Shown here in pieces: positions 52,846 through 62,184 of a DNA stretch of 64,000 bases. The stretch's first letter is position 1. Every line of letters starts with the position of its first letter. The notes below the pieces were generated by a model that was not told the origin of the DNA, made no database searches, and saw only the letters and a list, made by a program, of their open reading frames with translations. Made by a program: the position numbers and the translations under genes. Origin of the DNA: JACCTH01 sp050741915 (lineage in GTDB: Bacteria > Actinomycetota > Acidimicrobiia > Spongiisociales > ZC4RG35); assembly GCA_050741915.1 (NCBI GenBank), contig JBOGEX010000110.1, positions 1 through 64,000 on the forward strand. The letters run 5' to 3'.

Positions 52846-55800
52846 ATGGCATCCGACGCTGATCTGCTGTCTTTGCTGACGATCGCCAAGGTGCCGGTTT
52901 CGATAAACACGGCAGCCCTTGCCTTAGACATTTCCCCGTCCGAGGTCAGAACCATCAGCGGCCGCCTCGAGGATGGTGGCGACATCGTCGAAACAGGCGG
53001 CGGTTACACCCTGGCTCCAGGAAAGGGCGTCGAGGTAAAACCGGCCCTGGCTGCTTTTCTCGCCGAGAAACTAGCACACAACCTGGAAGCGGGCCCGACC
53101 GTAAAGGGGCGGCTCCTCTTGGAAGCAGGGAAGGCCGAGGAGGCGTGGTCGTTCCTCAGCGAAGAAGCCCTCGATCGTGGGCATCGGCGAGGAGACTCCG
53201 ACCGGGCCGCGATCATCCAACTTGCTCTCCAGGCTCGAGAGGCCTCCGAAATTGAAGGTGGGGAGGCCGAAGGTCGGTTGCGTCTGCAGCTGGCCATGCT
53301 CCACCGGTGGGCGGGCCGATCTGAGGAGTCGGAGCGCGAAATCGAAAGCGCAGTTCGCCTGCTCTCAGGCGAGGAATTGGTAAACGCTCTTGGGTTTGCA
53401 GCCGCGGTAGCCGACGACCGCCAGCACCCGCAGGCAGCCGAGCGGTGGGTGGCGATGGCTGAGTCCGCGGCTGCTGCTCTGGGAATGCCGGCCAAACTCG
53501 GCTCCCTCCTGACCTTTCACGGTCGGGAACTGTCACGGCTCGGCTTTGCCACTGAGGCGAATGCGGCGCTCGAGCGCGGTGAGGCGCTGCTCGATCTGTA
53601 TGGGTCGACTGTTCAGCGCTATTACGGCCGGCTCAATCGCGGCTGGCTCGAATTCGATCAGGGCAACGTCGGCAAGGCCGAAATGGACTTCGCGTTCCTC
53701 GTCGAAGAGGCCGGCTCTCTGGAGGGGGAAGCATCGCTGGCCACCAACCTGGCTTGTTGGGCACGAACGCTCTTTGCCAGCGGACGGCCCGATCGCGCCA
53801 AGGAGGTAGTCGCGCAAGCTCTAGAGCTCGCCGACCGCGCCGAGTCAAAAGCAGCCTCGATGATTGCGCGGATGGGTGAAACCGAAGGGGCGCTACTTTT
53901 CGACATGGCGGAAGATGCGCTGGCCAGCGCGGACGGTGCTCTAGAGATTGCCCTCGCCCACCTACCCGCTTGGGAGAACGCCAATCGATACCTTAAGGCT
54001 CGAGCGCTCGCGCTGGCCGACCGCTCCGACGAAGCCCGCGTTGAACTCGATTCCGCCCTGGCGGCTACACCTTTGGGAGGAGACGGTCTTCGCTGGCGAA
54101 GCCGTATCGAAGCCTTCCAACTCCAACTCGCCGAAGTCTGGAACCGCGACCGGGCGGCTGACCTCACCGATCAACTTCTCCAAAGCGGCTGGTTGGGAGC
54201 AGCGACGGATTTGATGATCGCCCGCGCAACGCGAGATCGCGACACAGATCTCGCCGGCGACGCGGTCGCACTGGCCATGCAGCTCGGGAATTTCGTTCAG
54301 GCCGCAAAAGCCATCGAAGCCGGCAGGTTGTGGAGTGATCCAATCGCCAGATCGGTGGCGGCCCGGCTGCGCAGCCTTCCAGCCGGCTGGGCGCCCGCAG
54401 TGATGTCCAATCCTGCCGTCGCTTCCGCCATTGCTCTCTCAACGACCGAGGACCAAGACGACGATTTGCTGCTTTCCAGGATCGACCAGGCGATGGAGGC
54501 TGCGGGTCTTTCAGGCGACCTGGTACTGAGCCCGGCGCAAAGGCGGGCGGCCGGCCTCCATCATCGACGCCGCCAACGACGACGTCCCGCTTGGCAATTG
54601 GCGGCGGGAGCCCTGGCCGTCGCTGTCCTCGCAGTGGGTTCGGCCGCGGTCACGATCAACCTCCTGGCGCCGCCCAGCACTCCGACGATCACCACGGCAA
54701 CTTCCCAGGCGCCAACCACGTTCGTTGCGGCGATCGAGGACACCGTCGTTCCGCCCCCCGACACCAGACTCAACGGCATCTACCCAGTCCGGGGGGGGAC
54801 AAGCCGCTCCGGAGTTTCAACCGGAGGCTTCCGGGAGGTCTCGGGCTTCTACTGGCGTCAAGCCCCTGGTGGGAGCATCGTCACCTCGGCTATTTCCTAT
54901 GGCGCGTACGTTTACTTCGGCACCGACGAAGACATCGTGTATGGCCTGGAGATGCAGACAGGTCTGCTGAACATGAGGGTTCTCTCCGATGCCCCAATCA
55001 CCTCTGACCTAGCGGTCGGGCAACCGAGCGGAGGCGCGGGCGAACAGTCGGCTTTGATTCTCACCTTCTCTACAGCCGATGGTGTTGCGTTTGGGTACGA
55101 CGGCCTGAGAAGTGGCCCGGCGATCTGGCAAAGTCCGATTGGTCGCGCTCCAGGGGCTCCCTTGATCACAGAAGACAAGGTTGTATTTGCCACCACCGAA
55201 GGGCTTCTGCATGCATTGGAACTGACGAGCGGGCGGGAGATCTGGAGGTTCGATACTGGTGGCGAGAGCTTCACCTCCGGACCGGCTGAGTCCGGCGGTG
55301 TGATCTATGCGGTTGCTCGCAACGGATATCTCTATTTGATCGATGCGGCGACTGGGACCCCTTTGTGCGAGAACCCCGTAACTTTGACCGGTAGCACCGT
55401 CGCCAGTCCGGTCGTGACAGGCGACGCCGTCTTCGTCGGTCTCGAGTCGCCGCCGGGCATTCACGTATACGGTGAAAGCTCCTGCGGGGTGCCGAGCGAC
55501 GGCTACTCCGCCTTCTATCCGAGTTCGACCTCAGTGCGACTTGGTCCCGCCATGACCGCCGAAACGATGTACATGATCGAGGAGCGCAACTTGATCGCTC
55601 TCGCTCTCGATCCGTCACTCTGGACCGATCCCACTGAGCTTCCCTCACCCTGGAAGAGCGTCTTCTCGACCGACAACCTCATCACCACGGCCCCGGTCTT
55701 GGCCGATGGTTTGATATACATCGGCACCCAGGACGGACTGGTGCTGGCGGCGGACGCCGCCACCGGCCGGGAAGCTTGGCGATTCTCGACCGGGGCCGCG

Positions 55801-55884
55801 ATCAGAGGCGAGATCGTCGTCGTGCCTGGAGCCGTTTTCGCCACCACTGCCCAAGGCGAGCTAGTCGTCATCGCCGGTGAATGA
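52846..55884 (+). CDS. HTH / helical-repeat / TM / PQQ-type beta-propeller protein
   Basis: I use ATG 52846 (1012 residues); the open frame further upstream runs through the repeat array. Residues 5-55 look like a winged-helix domain (LLTIAKVPVSINTAALALDI, then SPSEVRTISGRLEDGGDI). Residues 60-560 are Ala/Glu-rich helical repeats of TPR type. A transmembrane helix lies near 581-605 (AAGALAVAVLAVGSAAVTINLLA). After a Thr-rich linker, residues 655-1012 form a PQQ-like propeller with blades such as VVFATTEGLLHALELTSGRE and VYAVARNGYLYLIDAATGT. The topology suggests an intracellular DNA- or protein-binding part linked to an external sensor. No family name is known to me for the whole. Confidence 0.75.
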   Translation: MASDADLLSLLTIAKVPVSINTAALALDISPSEVRTISGRLEDGGDIVETGGGYTLAPGKGVEVKPALAAFLAEKLAHNLEAGPTVKGRLLLEAGKAEEAWSFLSEEALDRGHRRGDSDRAAIIQLALQAREASEIEGGEAEGRLRLQLAMLHRWAGRSEESEREIESAVRLLSGEELVNALGFAAAVADDRQHPQAAERWVAMAESAAAALGMPAKLGSLLTFHGRELSRLGFATEANAALERGEALLDLYGSTVQRYYGRLNRGWLEFDQGNVGKAEMDFAFLVEEAGSLEGEASLATNLACWARTLFASGRPDRAKEVVAQALELADRAESKAASMIARMGETEGALLFDMAEDALASADGALEIALAHLPAWENANRYLKARALALADRSDEARVELDSALAATPLGGDGLRWRSRIEAFQLQLAEVWNRDRAADLTDQLLQSGWLGAATDLMIARATRDRDTDLAGDAVALAMQLGNFVQAAKAIEAGRLWSDPIARSVAARLRSLPAGWAPAVMSNPAVASAIALSTTEDQDDDLLLSRIDQAMEAAGLSGDLVLSPAQRRAAGLHHRRRQRRRPAWQLAAGALAVAVLAVGSAAVTINLLAPPSTPTITTATSQAPTTFVAAIEDTVVPPPDTRLNGIYPVRGGTSRSGVSTGGFREVSGFYWRQAPGGSIVTSAISYGAYVYFGTDEDIVYGLEMQTGLLNMRVLSDAPITSDLAVGQPSGGAGEQSALILTFSTADGVAFGYDGLRSGPAIWQSPIGRAPGAPLITEDKVVFATTEGLLHALELTSGREIWRFDTGGESFTSGPAESGGVIYAVARNGYLYLIDAATGTPLCENPVTLTGSTVASPVVTGDAVFVGLESPPGIHVYGESSCGVPSDGYSAFYPSSTSVRLGPAMTAETMYMIEERNLIALALDPSLWTDPTELPSPWKSVFSTDNLITTAPVLADGLIYIGTQDGLVLAADAATGREAWRFSTGAAIRGEIVVVPGAVFATTAQGELVVIAGE

Positions 55885-55909
55885 ATCGGAACTCCGGCCA
55901 GGTTCTGAG

Positions 55910-56018
55910 CAAATTTGTTGCACTACGACCATTTCCAGGCAAATTCGGTGCACGACGACCAACGGTCGGTCGCCCTGCAACAGGTTTCGCTAGAAGTGGT
56001 CGTAGTGCGCCAAATTTG
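55910..56018. repeat. 109-bp palindromic array, four 23-bp units (right copy)
   Basis: Units at 55910-55932 and 55940-55962 (forward) and 55966-55988 and 55996-56018 (reverse), 23 bp each, 30-bp period, centre at 55964. Units start CAAATTTGnTGCAC and end ACGACCA. The first half matches the left copy but the second half differs. It starts 25 bp after the stop of the 1012-residue gene and ends 11 bp before the ybaK stop. Confidence 0.9.
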
Positions 56019-56029
56019 TGCTCGGTCGG

Positions 56030-56500
56030 TCACTCGACCTCGAGTGGGGCGGCGTCACAAATCTTCGTCAACTCGTCGTAGGTGGTACGGAAGATCGCAT
56101 CGGGATGACCGGCCGCTGCCCAAATGGTCTCATGCCGTTTCAGCCAAGGATCGATGTACGTCGGGATCGGCCGCGGATGACCGACCGGAGCGACTCCCCC
56201 GATCGCCTGACCGGTATGTGCTCGGACGAACTCCGGTGATGCCCGGCCCAAACTCAGGACCGATAAGAGGGCTGCGACCTTGTCCGTGTCGACCCGATGG
56301 GCGCCCGACGTCAGGATTAGCACCGGTGCATCATCGGCGTCGAAGATCAAACTGTTGACGATGGCGCCGATCTCACAGCCGACGGCCGCCGCCGCAGCCG
56401 CGGCTGTGCGTACCGGTTCTGCGAACACCCGGATCTCGCCCACAGCACCCCGGCTCTCCAGCTGGCGACGAACGTGAGCGATCGACGGATGCTCGGCCAT
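56030..56500 (-). CDS. YbaK/EbsC-family aminoacyl-tRNA deacylase-like protein
   Basis: The 156-residue protein has the YbaK fold signature: CEIGAIVNSLIFDADDAPVLILTSGAHRVDTDKVA (about 42-76), with the FVRAHTGQAIGGVAPVGHP loop (about 90-108). Members hydrolyse mischarged tRNAs in trans. The Lys usual in the K-S-L motif is Asn here (VNSL), as I recall from an actinobacterial subgroup. TACATT lies 6 bases before ATG. Confidence 0.85.
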   Translation of the reverse strand: MAEHPSIAHVRRQLESRGAVGEIRVFAEPVRTAAAAAAAVGCEIGAIVNSLIFDADDAPVLILTSGAHRVDTDKVAALLSVLSLGRASPEFVRAHTGQAIGGVAPVGHPRPIPTYIDPWLKRHETIWAAAGHPDAIFRTTYDELTKICDAAPLEVE

Positions 56501-56506
56501 ATGACG

Positions 56507-56512
56507 AATGTA
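56507..56512 (-). promoter_or_regulatory. -10 box for ybaK-like gene (leaderless)
   Basis: TACATT on the minus strand, 6 bases before ATG 56500. Confidence 0.55.
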
Positions 56513-56524
56513 CCGACCCCGCGA

Positions 56525-58018
56525 CTATCCGAGTGAGACCCAGACATGGGAGGCCATGAATTGGGCGACTTCAATCGAGCCGCAGGTAACCGCGGTCCAG
56601 TCGGAGGTGCGGTCCGAGTCGTCGACCAGCGCCAAGTTGGCGGCGGGGTTGATCCCGACCGCCATCTCGGTGCCATCCCAGGACCGGACCAGTCGCACCA
56701 TCCCGGCAACCGAAGGAGACTCCGATCCATGAGCTGAATCGAGGCGGCAAGAGTGTCCGTCGATCGACTCGAGCTCGTAGGCGTGGCGCTCACCCGAGCC
56801 GCCGGGAGCCAAACCCGCCGTCCAACCTGGGGGGATGTCGAAGAGCATGGTTTGGAGCGGGATCACGTCCTCGGTCAAGATGCCTCCGCCGAGCACCAAA
56901 GGGACTGGTCGGCGCAGCACGAAGTTGCCGACCTGGTACAGCCAGCCGTCGGCTATCACCATCGACCCGTAGGGATATCGGTAGTCCCACACCATCACCG
57001 GACCGGGCGCGGTCACCCAGGTTTCGCCGTCTAGCACGGCCATGGCCGATCCCATGCGGACGGCAGTGAGACCGGAGGAGGTAAGAGTCTGGGGGAAGGT
57101 CTCCCGGAAGCGCATCGGCATCGACTCGATCCGGGCCCATTCCTCGGTGGCATGGTCGAAGAGCGCGGCTTCCATCAGGTAGTTGACTGCCAGCAGGTGT
57201 TGACCCGTCCACGCCGACGCTTGGGCGATGACCCCGATCGGAGGCGACGGCAGCCGGTCCCAAATGTCGGTGGTGGGCTGGTAACGATGAAGCTGGGCGG
57301 CTCCCATGACGAGTAGTTCGTCGCCGGTCCAGTCGGCGTGGAGCCGAGAGGACCCGCATTCGTTGATCTCCAACGGCTCGATCTGGCGAACCGAGGCCGT
57401 GGATGGGTCGAGAGCCAAGCCTCGACGCCAGGCGAGGACCTCTTGTCCTGTCCAGACTGCTGATGTTCCGGCCTCGATGAAGGCCGGGGCACCTATCTCG
57501 CGCCAGTTGTCGGTGGCCGGGTCGTAGGCGGCGATCCCACCACTTCCGCAACCAGGATCGGCATAGGTTCGGAACCAAACCACCAGCTCGACCCCGGTCC
57601 ACGCGGCACCTTTGGTTCCTCGACAATCGGCAAACGGCGCCGGTGGGAGGGGCCGGGATCTGAGAGATTCGTGATCCCAGGCCACACCACTAAGTAAATA
57701 TGGCCCATCACCGTTGCTGGAGGGTTCGCGCCCACCCCAGACGATCAACTCCTGCCCGCTTCCGAATGCAAGACCACCGACCCGATCTCCTTCCCCGACG
57801 TATTCCCAACCGGGAGCGAGAAGTCTGCGTCCGGGAGCCACCGAGGTCGTGGACGGTGATGACCGCATTGTCGTGGTGGCGGTGGCGGTCGTCGTCAAAG
57901 AGAGCGGAGGATCTAGAAGCACGTCGGTGGTGGTCGAAGCAACTTCCGAAGAAGGTTGAAAGGCAACGGCGACGACGACGGCAAGGGCCAACAGAACGGC
58001 CGCAAACCTCAGCACCAA
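56525..58018 (-). CDS. Exported kelch-like beta-propeller protein
   Basis: TTG 58018 (AAGGA 8 bases upstream) gives 497 residues starting with a hydrophobic signal/anchor (about residues 4-20). A Thr/Ser-rich linker follows (to about 68), then repeated blades of kelch type, with AWTGVELVVW, VWTGQEVLAW, DWTGDELLVMG and AWTGQHLLAVN every 45-60 residues. Each is followed by a YDPATDNW-like strand. No catalytic motif. It would sit outside the membrane. The C-terminal 80 residues are a separate small domain with Cys. Confidence 0.72.
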   Translation of the reverse strand: MVLRFAAVLLALAVVVAVAFQPSSEVASTTTDVLLDPPLSLTTTATATTTMRSSPSTTSVAPGRRLLAPGWEYVGEGDRVGGLAFGSGQELIVWGGREPSSNGDGPYLLSGVAWDHESLRSRPLPPAPFADCRGTKGAAWTGVELVVWFRTYADPGCGSGGIAAYDPATDNWREIGAPAFIEAGTSAVWTGQEVLAWRRGLALDPSTASVRQIEPLEINECGSSRLHADWTGDELLVMGAAQLHRYQPTTDIWDRLPSPPIGVIAQASAWTGQHLLAVNYLMEAALFDHATEEWARIESMPMRFRETFPQTLTSSGLTAVRMGSAMAVLDGETWVTAPGPVMVWDYRYPYGSMVIADGWLYQVGNFVLRRPVPLVLGGGILTEDVIPLQTMLFDIPPGWTAGLAPGGSGERHAYELESIDGHSCRLDSAHGSESPSVAGMVRLVRSWDGTEMAVGINPAANLALVDDSDRTSDWTAVTCGSIEVAQFMASHVWVSLG

Positions 58019-58242
58019 CGCTCATTTCCTTGCAACGCTTTCGACAATTGACGTATCGCGAACGGGCATCGTTCACCAGAGTTTCGCGGTCCTAAACGCC
58101 GCGCCTCATGCGGTCACGCACCTTCTTTGGCATCGCCTCGATGTTCGACGCGGCCGGATTCCGCCGGGTCCCCGTCACGAAGGCCCAGAGCGGCCATCTG
58201 CCGCGACACCTGGTCCAACTGACCCTTGGAAACTTGGCCTGA
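58019..58242. other. 224-bp gap without a supported gene
   Basis: A minus-strand stretch at about 58120-58235 reads as a plausible tail peptide (KGQLDQVSRQMAALGLRDGD), but it has no start codon with a ribosome site. It may be a gene remnant. No hairpin or repeat stands out. Confidence 0.4.
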
Positions 58243-59454
58243 CTACCGGACCGGGTCGATGCGGAGGATTGCTTCCGTCGTCAGGACATAGACCTCGCCG
58301 GCGGCATCGCGGCCGAACGAGACCACCTGTCCGGGAACGCCCACCTGCTCGGTCCAATCCTGTTGCTCGCTGGCGCCGCTGCCGTCGAAGTGGAAGCTCC
58401 GGAGCCACCCACCGCAGTAGTCGGAATAGAAGTAGTGACCGGTCAGCTCGGGTATCGCCGACCCGCGGTATACCACTCCCCCGGTGATCGAACAGGTGCC
58501 TGAGTCCGAATGGGCGACCTCGACTATGGGCAGGGTCTGACCATCGAAGTCGCACGCCTGCGGTGGCTCGAAGCAGTGCAGACCCTCGGTCACCGGCCAG
58601 CCGTAATTGAGGGCGGGGGCATCCACCCGAGCCACGTTGATTTCCTCGTAGGCGTTTTGGCCGACATCGGCGATGTAGATCAAGTCGCCGTCGAACGCGG
58701 CGCGCCAGGGATTGCGCAAGCCAATCGCCCAGACCTCCGGCGCCCCGCCGCCGTCGATGAAGGGATTGTCGGGAGGAATCTCGTAAGGCTCGGTACCGTC
58801 GACATCAAGACGGAGCAGGCCGCCGAGGAGATCGTCTGTGGTCTGACCCGTCCCGAAAGTGTCGCCACCGCCACCGCCGTCCCCGAGGGCGATCCAGAGG
58901 TGACCATCGGGGCCAAACGCAATCGTCCCCCCGTTGTGGTTGGCCGCTGGTTGGGCGACCTGGAGGAAGATGCGCTCCTGCGAAGGGTCGAAGCCGCCGT
59001 CATCGACGAACTCGGAGACGGTGGTATTTCCCCCGTTCCGATCGGAGTAGTGGAGGAATAGCCGGCTCGGGTCGTCGGGATGAAAGGTCATGCCGAGCAA
59101 GCCGCGTTCGCCCGCGTCGGTGACACGATCGCTGATGTCGAGGATCACTCCCTCCCCCAGCCGCCAAACCTGGCCGTTCTTCGTGGCGAAGTAGGTCGCC
59201 TCTTCGCTTGGTCGCGTCGTGAGCATGATCGGAAAGGGGAGATCGCTCGCCACCTCGGTGTAGGTGATGCCCTGAAGTGCGGCGATCGTTGTGGTTGAAG
59301 TAGCAGCCGTGGAGGAAGGGACAGAAGTCCTCACCGGAGCGGTCGTCATCGAAGTCGATATCGGACCGTCGGAGCTTGTTGTCGAAATCTGATCTTGCGA
59401 AGGGCCACATGCCAAGACCAAGAGCAAGGCGCCGAAGGAGAGCCGTCTTGACAT
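58243..59454 (-). CDS. Lipoprotein PQQ-type aldose sugar dehydrogenase
   Basis: The 403-residue protein has a signal with lipobox LVLAC (Cys 16) and a Thr/Ser-rich linker (about 20-60). A soluble glucose/sorbosone dehydrogenase propeller follows: GERGLLGMTFHPDDP (about 114-128), the catalytic-His region QPAANHNGGTIAFGPDG, WAIGLRNPWRAAFDG, ADVGQNAYEEIN, and YGWPVTEG. Such enzymes oxidise aldoses outside the cell with PQQ and pass electrons to the membrane. No PQQ synthesis gene is visible. Confidence 0.88.
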   Translation of the reverse strand: MSRRLSFGALLLVLACGPSQDQISTTSSDGPISTSMTTAPVRTSVPSSTAATSTTTIAALQGITYTEVASDLPFPIMLTTRPSEEATYFATKNGQVWRLGEGVILDISDRVTDAGERGLLGMTFHPDDPSRLFLHYSDRNGGNTTVSEFVDDGGFDPSQERIFLQVAQPAANHNGGTIAFGPDGHLWIALGDGGGGGDTFGTGQTTDDLLGGLLRLDVDGTEPYEIPPDNPFIDGGGAPEVWAIGLRNPWRAAFDGDLIYIADVGQNAYEEINVARVDAPALNYGWPVTEGLHCFEPPQACDFDGQTLPIVEVAHSDSGTCSITGGVVYRGSAIPELTGHYFYSDYCGGWLRSFHFDGSGASEQQDWTEQVGVPGQVVSFGRDAAGEVYVLTTEAILRIDPVR

Positions 59455-59500
59455 CGCTTGGGCAAGCTAGCCCGGACCGAATCTATAGAGTCGCCGCCGA

Positions 59501-60835
59501 ATGCGAAACGACCGGCGACAGATATTCGGTTGGGCGATGTACGACTGGGCCAACTCGGCCTACACCACCACCACCCTGGCGGTCCTGCTGCCCGCCATCT
59601 TCACGGGTGAGATAATGCCGGAGGGAGGCGTCACCGTCTGGGGGCAAACTGTCGATGGTGAGTCGCTCTTCAGCTATATGGTCAGTGCCGCCGCCCTGAT
59701 CGCTTTCGTCCTCTCCCCGGTGATGGGGGCGGTTGGCGACTTCGCCGCCCGCAAGCTCCGCTTCCTGCGGACATTTGCCTACACGGGAGCGGGGCTGTCG
59801 CTCCTCTTCGCGTTGATGGGGCCGGGCGACGTCTGGTTGACCGTGGGCCTGTTCATGGTCGTCGAGACCTGTTGGGCCATCGCCGCAGTCTTTTATGACA
59901 GCTTCCTTCCCCACCTCAGCACCAACGAGACCATCGACAAAGTGTCCTCGCGGGGATATGCCTTCGGCTACCTCGGTGGGGGCATCCAGTTTCTGATCTC
60001 GCTGCTGCTGATCCAGTTCAGCCCCGACAGCTTCGCCGCCACCGCCGCCCGCCTCGCCATCGTGATGGCCGGGTTGTGGTGGCTCGGGTTCGCCATCTTT
60101 GCTTTTCGCCGCCTGCGCGAGCCGGGAGTGGCCGAGCCGCTGCCGGCTGGTGTAAGTCCGGGATTCTTCACCTATGCCCGGATCGGCTTCGCCCGCACGG
60201 CCAGCACCATCGCCCGCCTGCGAAAGTTCCCCCAACTTCTGCTGTTCCTCGTCGCGTTCCTGCTCTACAACGACGGGGTCCAAACGGTGATATCGATTTC
60301 AGCGGCGTTTGCCACCGAGACGCTGCGACTGGATACCGCCGACGTGGCCCTGGCGTTTCTGGTCGTACAAATTGTTGCGTTCGGCGGAGCACTTCTCTTC
60401 GGCTGGATAGCGGGAAAGGTCGGACCCAAACGGGCCATCATGGTTTCCCTCATTCTGTGGACCGGTGTCTCCATACTCGGTTACAGCCTTCCGGAGGAAA
60501 GCTTCATGCCCTTCCTCGGACTTGCCGCCTCGGTGGGTCTGGTCCTCGGTGGAACCCAAGCACTTTCTCGCAGCCTTTACGGATCGATGATCCCCGAGCA
60601 GGCCTCGGCCGAGTTCTACGGCTTCTACTCGGTTTTCTCCAAGTTCGCCGCCATCTGGGGACCGCTGCTTTTTGGCATTGTCAATCAGGTCACTGGATCG
60701 AGCCGGCAGGCGATCCTGTCGTTGATCGCCTTCTTCGCCTTGGGCTTCATCCTGCTCGCTTTTGTCAACATCGATCGAGCCCGGGAAGCCAAAGAGCTCT
60801 GGCACTTCGCAGGCGCCGCCGCCAGCGTCGAGTAG
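59501..60835 (+). CDS. MFS transporter, UMF1/Atg22-like family
   Basis: The 444-residue protein has about 12 membrane spans and the UMF1 hallmarks: IFGWAMYDWANSAYTTTTLAVLLP at the N-terminus, SPVMGAVGDF (about 69-78), and the loop RGYAFGYLGGGIQFLISL. GGTQALSRSLYGSMIPEQASAEFYGFYSVFSKFAAI lies in the C-terminal half. Substrate unknown; fungal Atg22 exports amino acids from vacuoles. TAGAGT lies 9 bases before ATG. Confidence 0.9.
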   Translation: MRNDRRQIFGWAMYDWANSAYTTTTLAVLLPAIFTGEIMPEGGVTVWGQTVDGESLFSYMVSAAALIAFVLSPVMGAVGDFAARKLRFLRTFAYTGAGLSLLFALMGPGDVWLTVGLFMVVETCWAIAAVFYDSFLPHLSTNETIDKVSSRGYAFGYLGGGIQFLISLLLIQFSPDSFAATAARLAIVMAGLWWLGFAIFAFRRLREPGVAEPLPAGVSPGFFTYARIGFARTASTIARLRKFPQLLLFLVAFLLYNDGVQTVISISAAFATETLRLDTADVALAFLVVQIVAFGGALLFGWIAGKVGPKRAIMVSLILWTGVSILGYSLPEESFMPFLGLAASVGLVLGGTQALSRSLYGSMIPEQASAEFYGFYSVFSKFAAIWGPLLFGIVNQVTGSSRQAILSLIAFFALGFILLAFVNIDRAREAKELWHFAGAAASVE

Positions 60836-60844
60836 AAACCACTT

Positions 60845-62182
60845 GTGACTGAGCGGCTGGTGGTGGTTGGTGGCGACGCAGCGGGGATGTCGGCCGCCTC
60901 GCAAGCCAAACGATTGGCGCCCGACCTCGAGATCATCGCCTTCGAGCGAGGCGACTACGTCAGCTACTCAGCTTGCGGTGAACCGTACGTGGTGGGTGGC
61001 GAGGTTTCCGAGATTGACAACCTGGTGGCTCGGACTCCGGCCGAGTTTGCCGAGCGCGGGATCGTCGTTCACCTGCGGAGTGAAGTGCTCGAGATCGACC
61101 TCGATCGGCGCACGATCCTGGTCGATTCAGGCGAGCACAGATCCCGGATCGGCTTCGACCATTTGATGTACTCGACTGGAGCTCACCCGTTGCGTCCGCC
61201 GAGCGTCTCGGGAGCGCACAAAGCTTGGGGACTGAGAACCCTCAATGACGCCGCGGGTCTTCGCCAGCTAGTAGACGGCGGGGTCAAGAAAGCAGTCGTG
61301 GTCGGTGGTGGCTACATCGGGCTGGAGGCCGCCGAAGCCTTCGCCCACCGCGGTCGCAATGTCACTCTTGTCACTTCCGGCGATCACGTCCTCACCCGCA
61401 CTCTCGACGACGACATGGGTGCTCTGGCCGACGACGCCCTTCGCCGTCTCGGGATCGAGCTCGTAACTGGCGTATATATCGACGCGGTCGAGGAGCGGGC
61501 GGCGTCTGGTGGAGGTTACGTTTTTCCCGCCGATGTGATCGTCATCGGACTGGGCACTTCGCCCGAATCAGAGCTAGCCAGGGAGGCTGGTATCCGGATC
61601 GGAGTCACTGGTGCGATAGCAGTCAACTCTCGCCAGGAGACGGATCAGCCCGGCGTCTGGTCGGGAGGGGACTGCGCGGAGGCAACCCACCGGGTGTCGG
61701 GGCGTCAAGTCAATATCGCCCTGGGGACAGTTGCCAACAAGGCGGGACGTATAGCGGGCACCAATATCGGTCACGCCGTTCGCGGGGCTGGCGAGCGAGC
61801 GACTTTCCCCGGAGTCCTGGGGACCGCCATCACCAAGGTGGGGGAGATCGAAATCGCTCGCACCGGGCTGCTGACCTCCGAGTGCGTGATGTATGGGTTC
61901 GAGCCAGCTGTCGGTTCGGTAACCGGCACCAACACCGCCGGGTACTGGCCGACGGCAACGCGGGTCGACGTGAAGGTGATCGCCGACCACGTCACCCGAC
62001 GGGTGCTCGGCGGTCAGATCGTGGGCGGTCCGGGCTCGGGGAAGAAGATCGATGTGATCGCCACCGCTATCTGGGCGGGGATGCCGATCGACGAATTGGC
62101 CTGGGTCGACCTGGCCTATGCCCCGCCGTTCTCGGCGGTCTGGGACCTAATCCACATCGCCGCCCGCCGGGCTGCCGGCTAA
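60845..62182 (+). CDS. CoA-disulfide reductase-like FAD/NAD(P) oxidoreductase
   Basis: The 445-residue protein starts with GTG 9 bases after the MFS stop. It has the FAD motif VVVGGDAAGMSAA (about 6-18), the redox-active Cys 44 in SYSACGEPYVVGG, a second NAD motif VVVGGGYIGLEAAE (about 155-168), and GVWSGGDCAE. The single Cys places it with CoA-disulfide reductases and NADH oxidase/persulfide reductases. It would keep CoA or related thiols reduced in the cytoplasm. Confidence 0.9.
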   Translation: MTERLVVVGGDAAGMSAASQAKRLAPDLEIIAFERGDYVSYSACGEPYVVGGEVSEIDNLVARTPAEFAERGIVVHLRSEVLEIDLDRRTILVDSGEHRSRIGFDHLMYSTGAHPLRPPSVSGAHKAWGLRTLNDAAGLRQLVDGGVKKAVVVGGGYIGLEAAEAFAHRGRNVTLVTSGDHVLTRTLDDDMGALADDALRRLGIELVTGVYIDAVEERAASGGGYVFPADVIVIGLGTSPESELAREAGIRIGVTGAIAVNSRQETDQPGVWSGGDCAEATHRVSGRQVNIALGTVANKAGRIAGTNIGHAVRGAGERATFPGVLGTAITKVGEIEIARTGLLTSECVMYGFEPAVGSVTGTNTAGYWPTATRVDVKVIADHVTRRVLGGQIVGGPGSGKKIDVIATAIWAGMPIDELAWVDLAYAPPFSAVWDLIHIAARRAAG

Positions 62183-62184
62183 CC

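Noticed and set aside
58120..58235. Short minus-strand gene in the gap between propeller proteins
   Set aside because: Plausible peptide but no start codon with a ribosome site or leaderless box, and a stop directly upstream.
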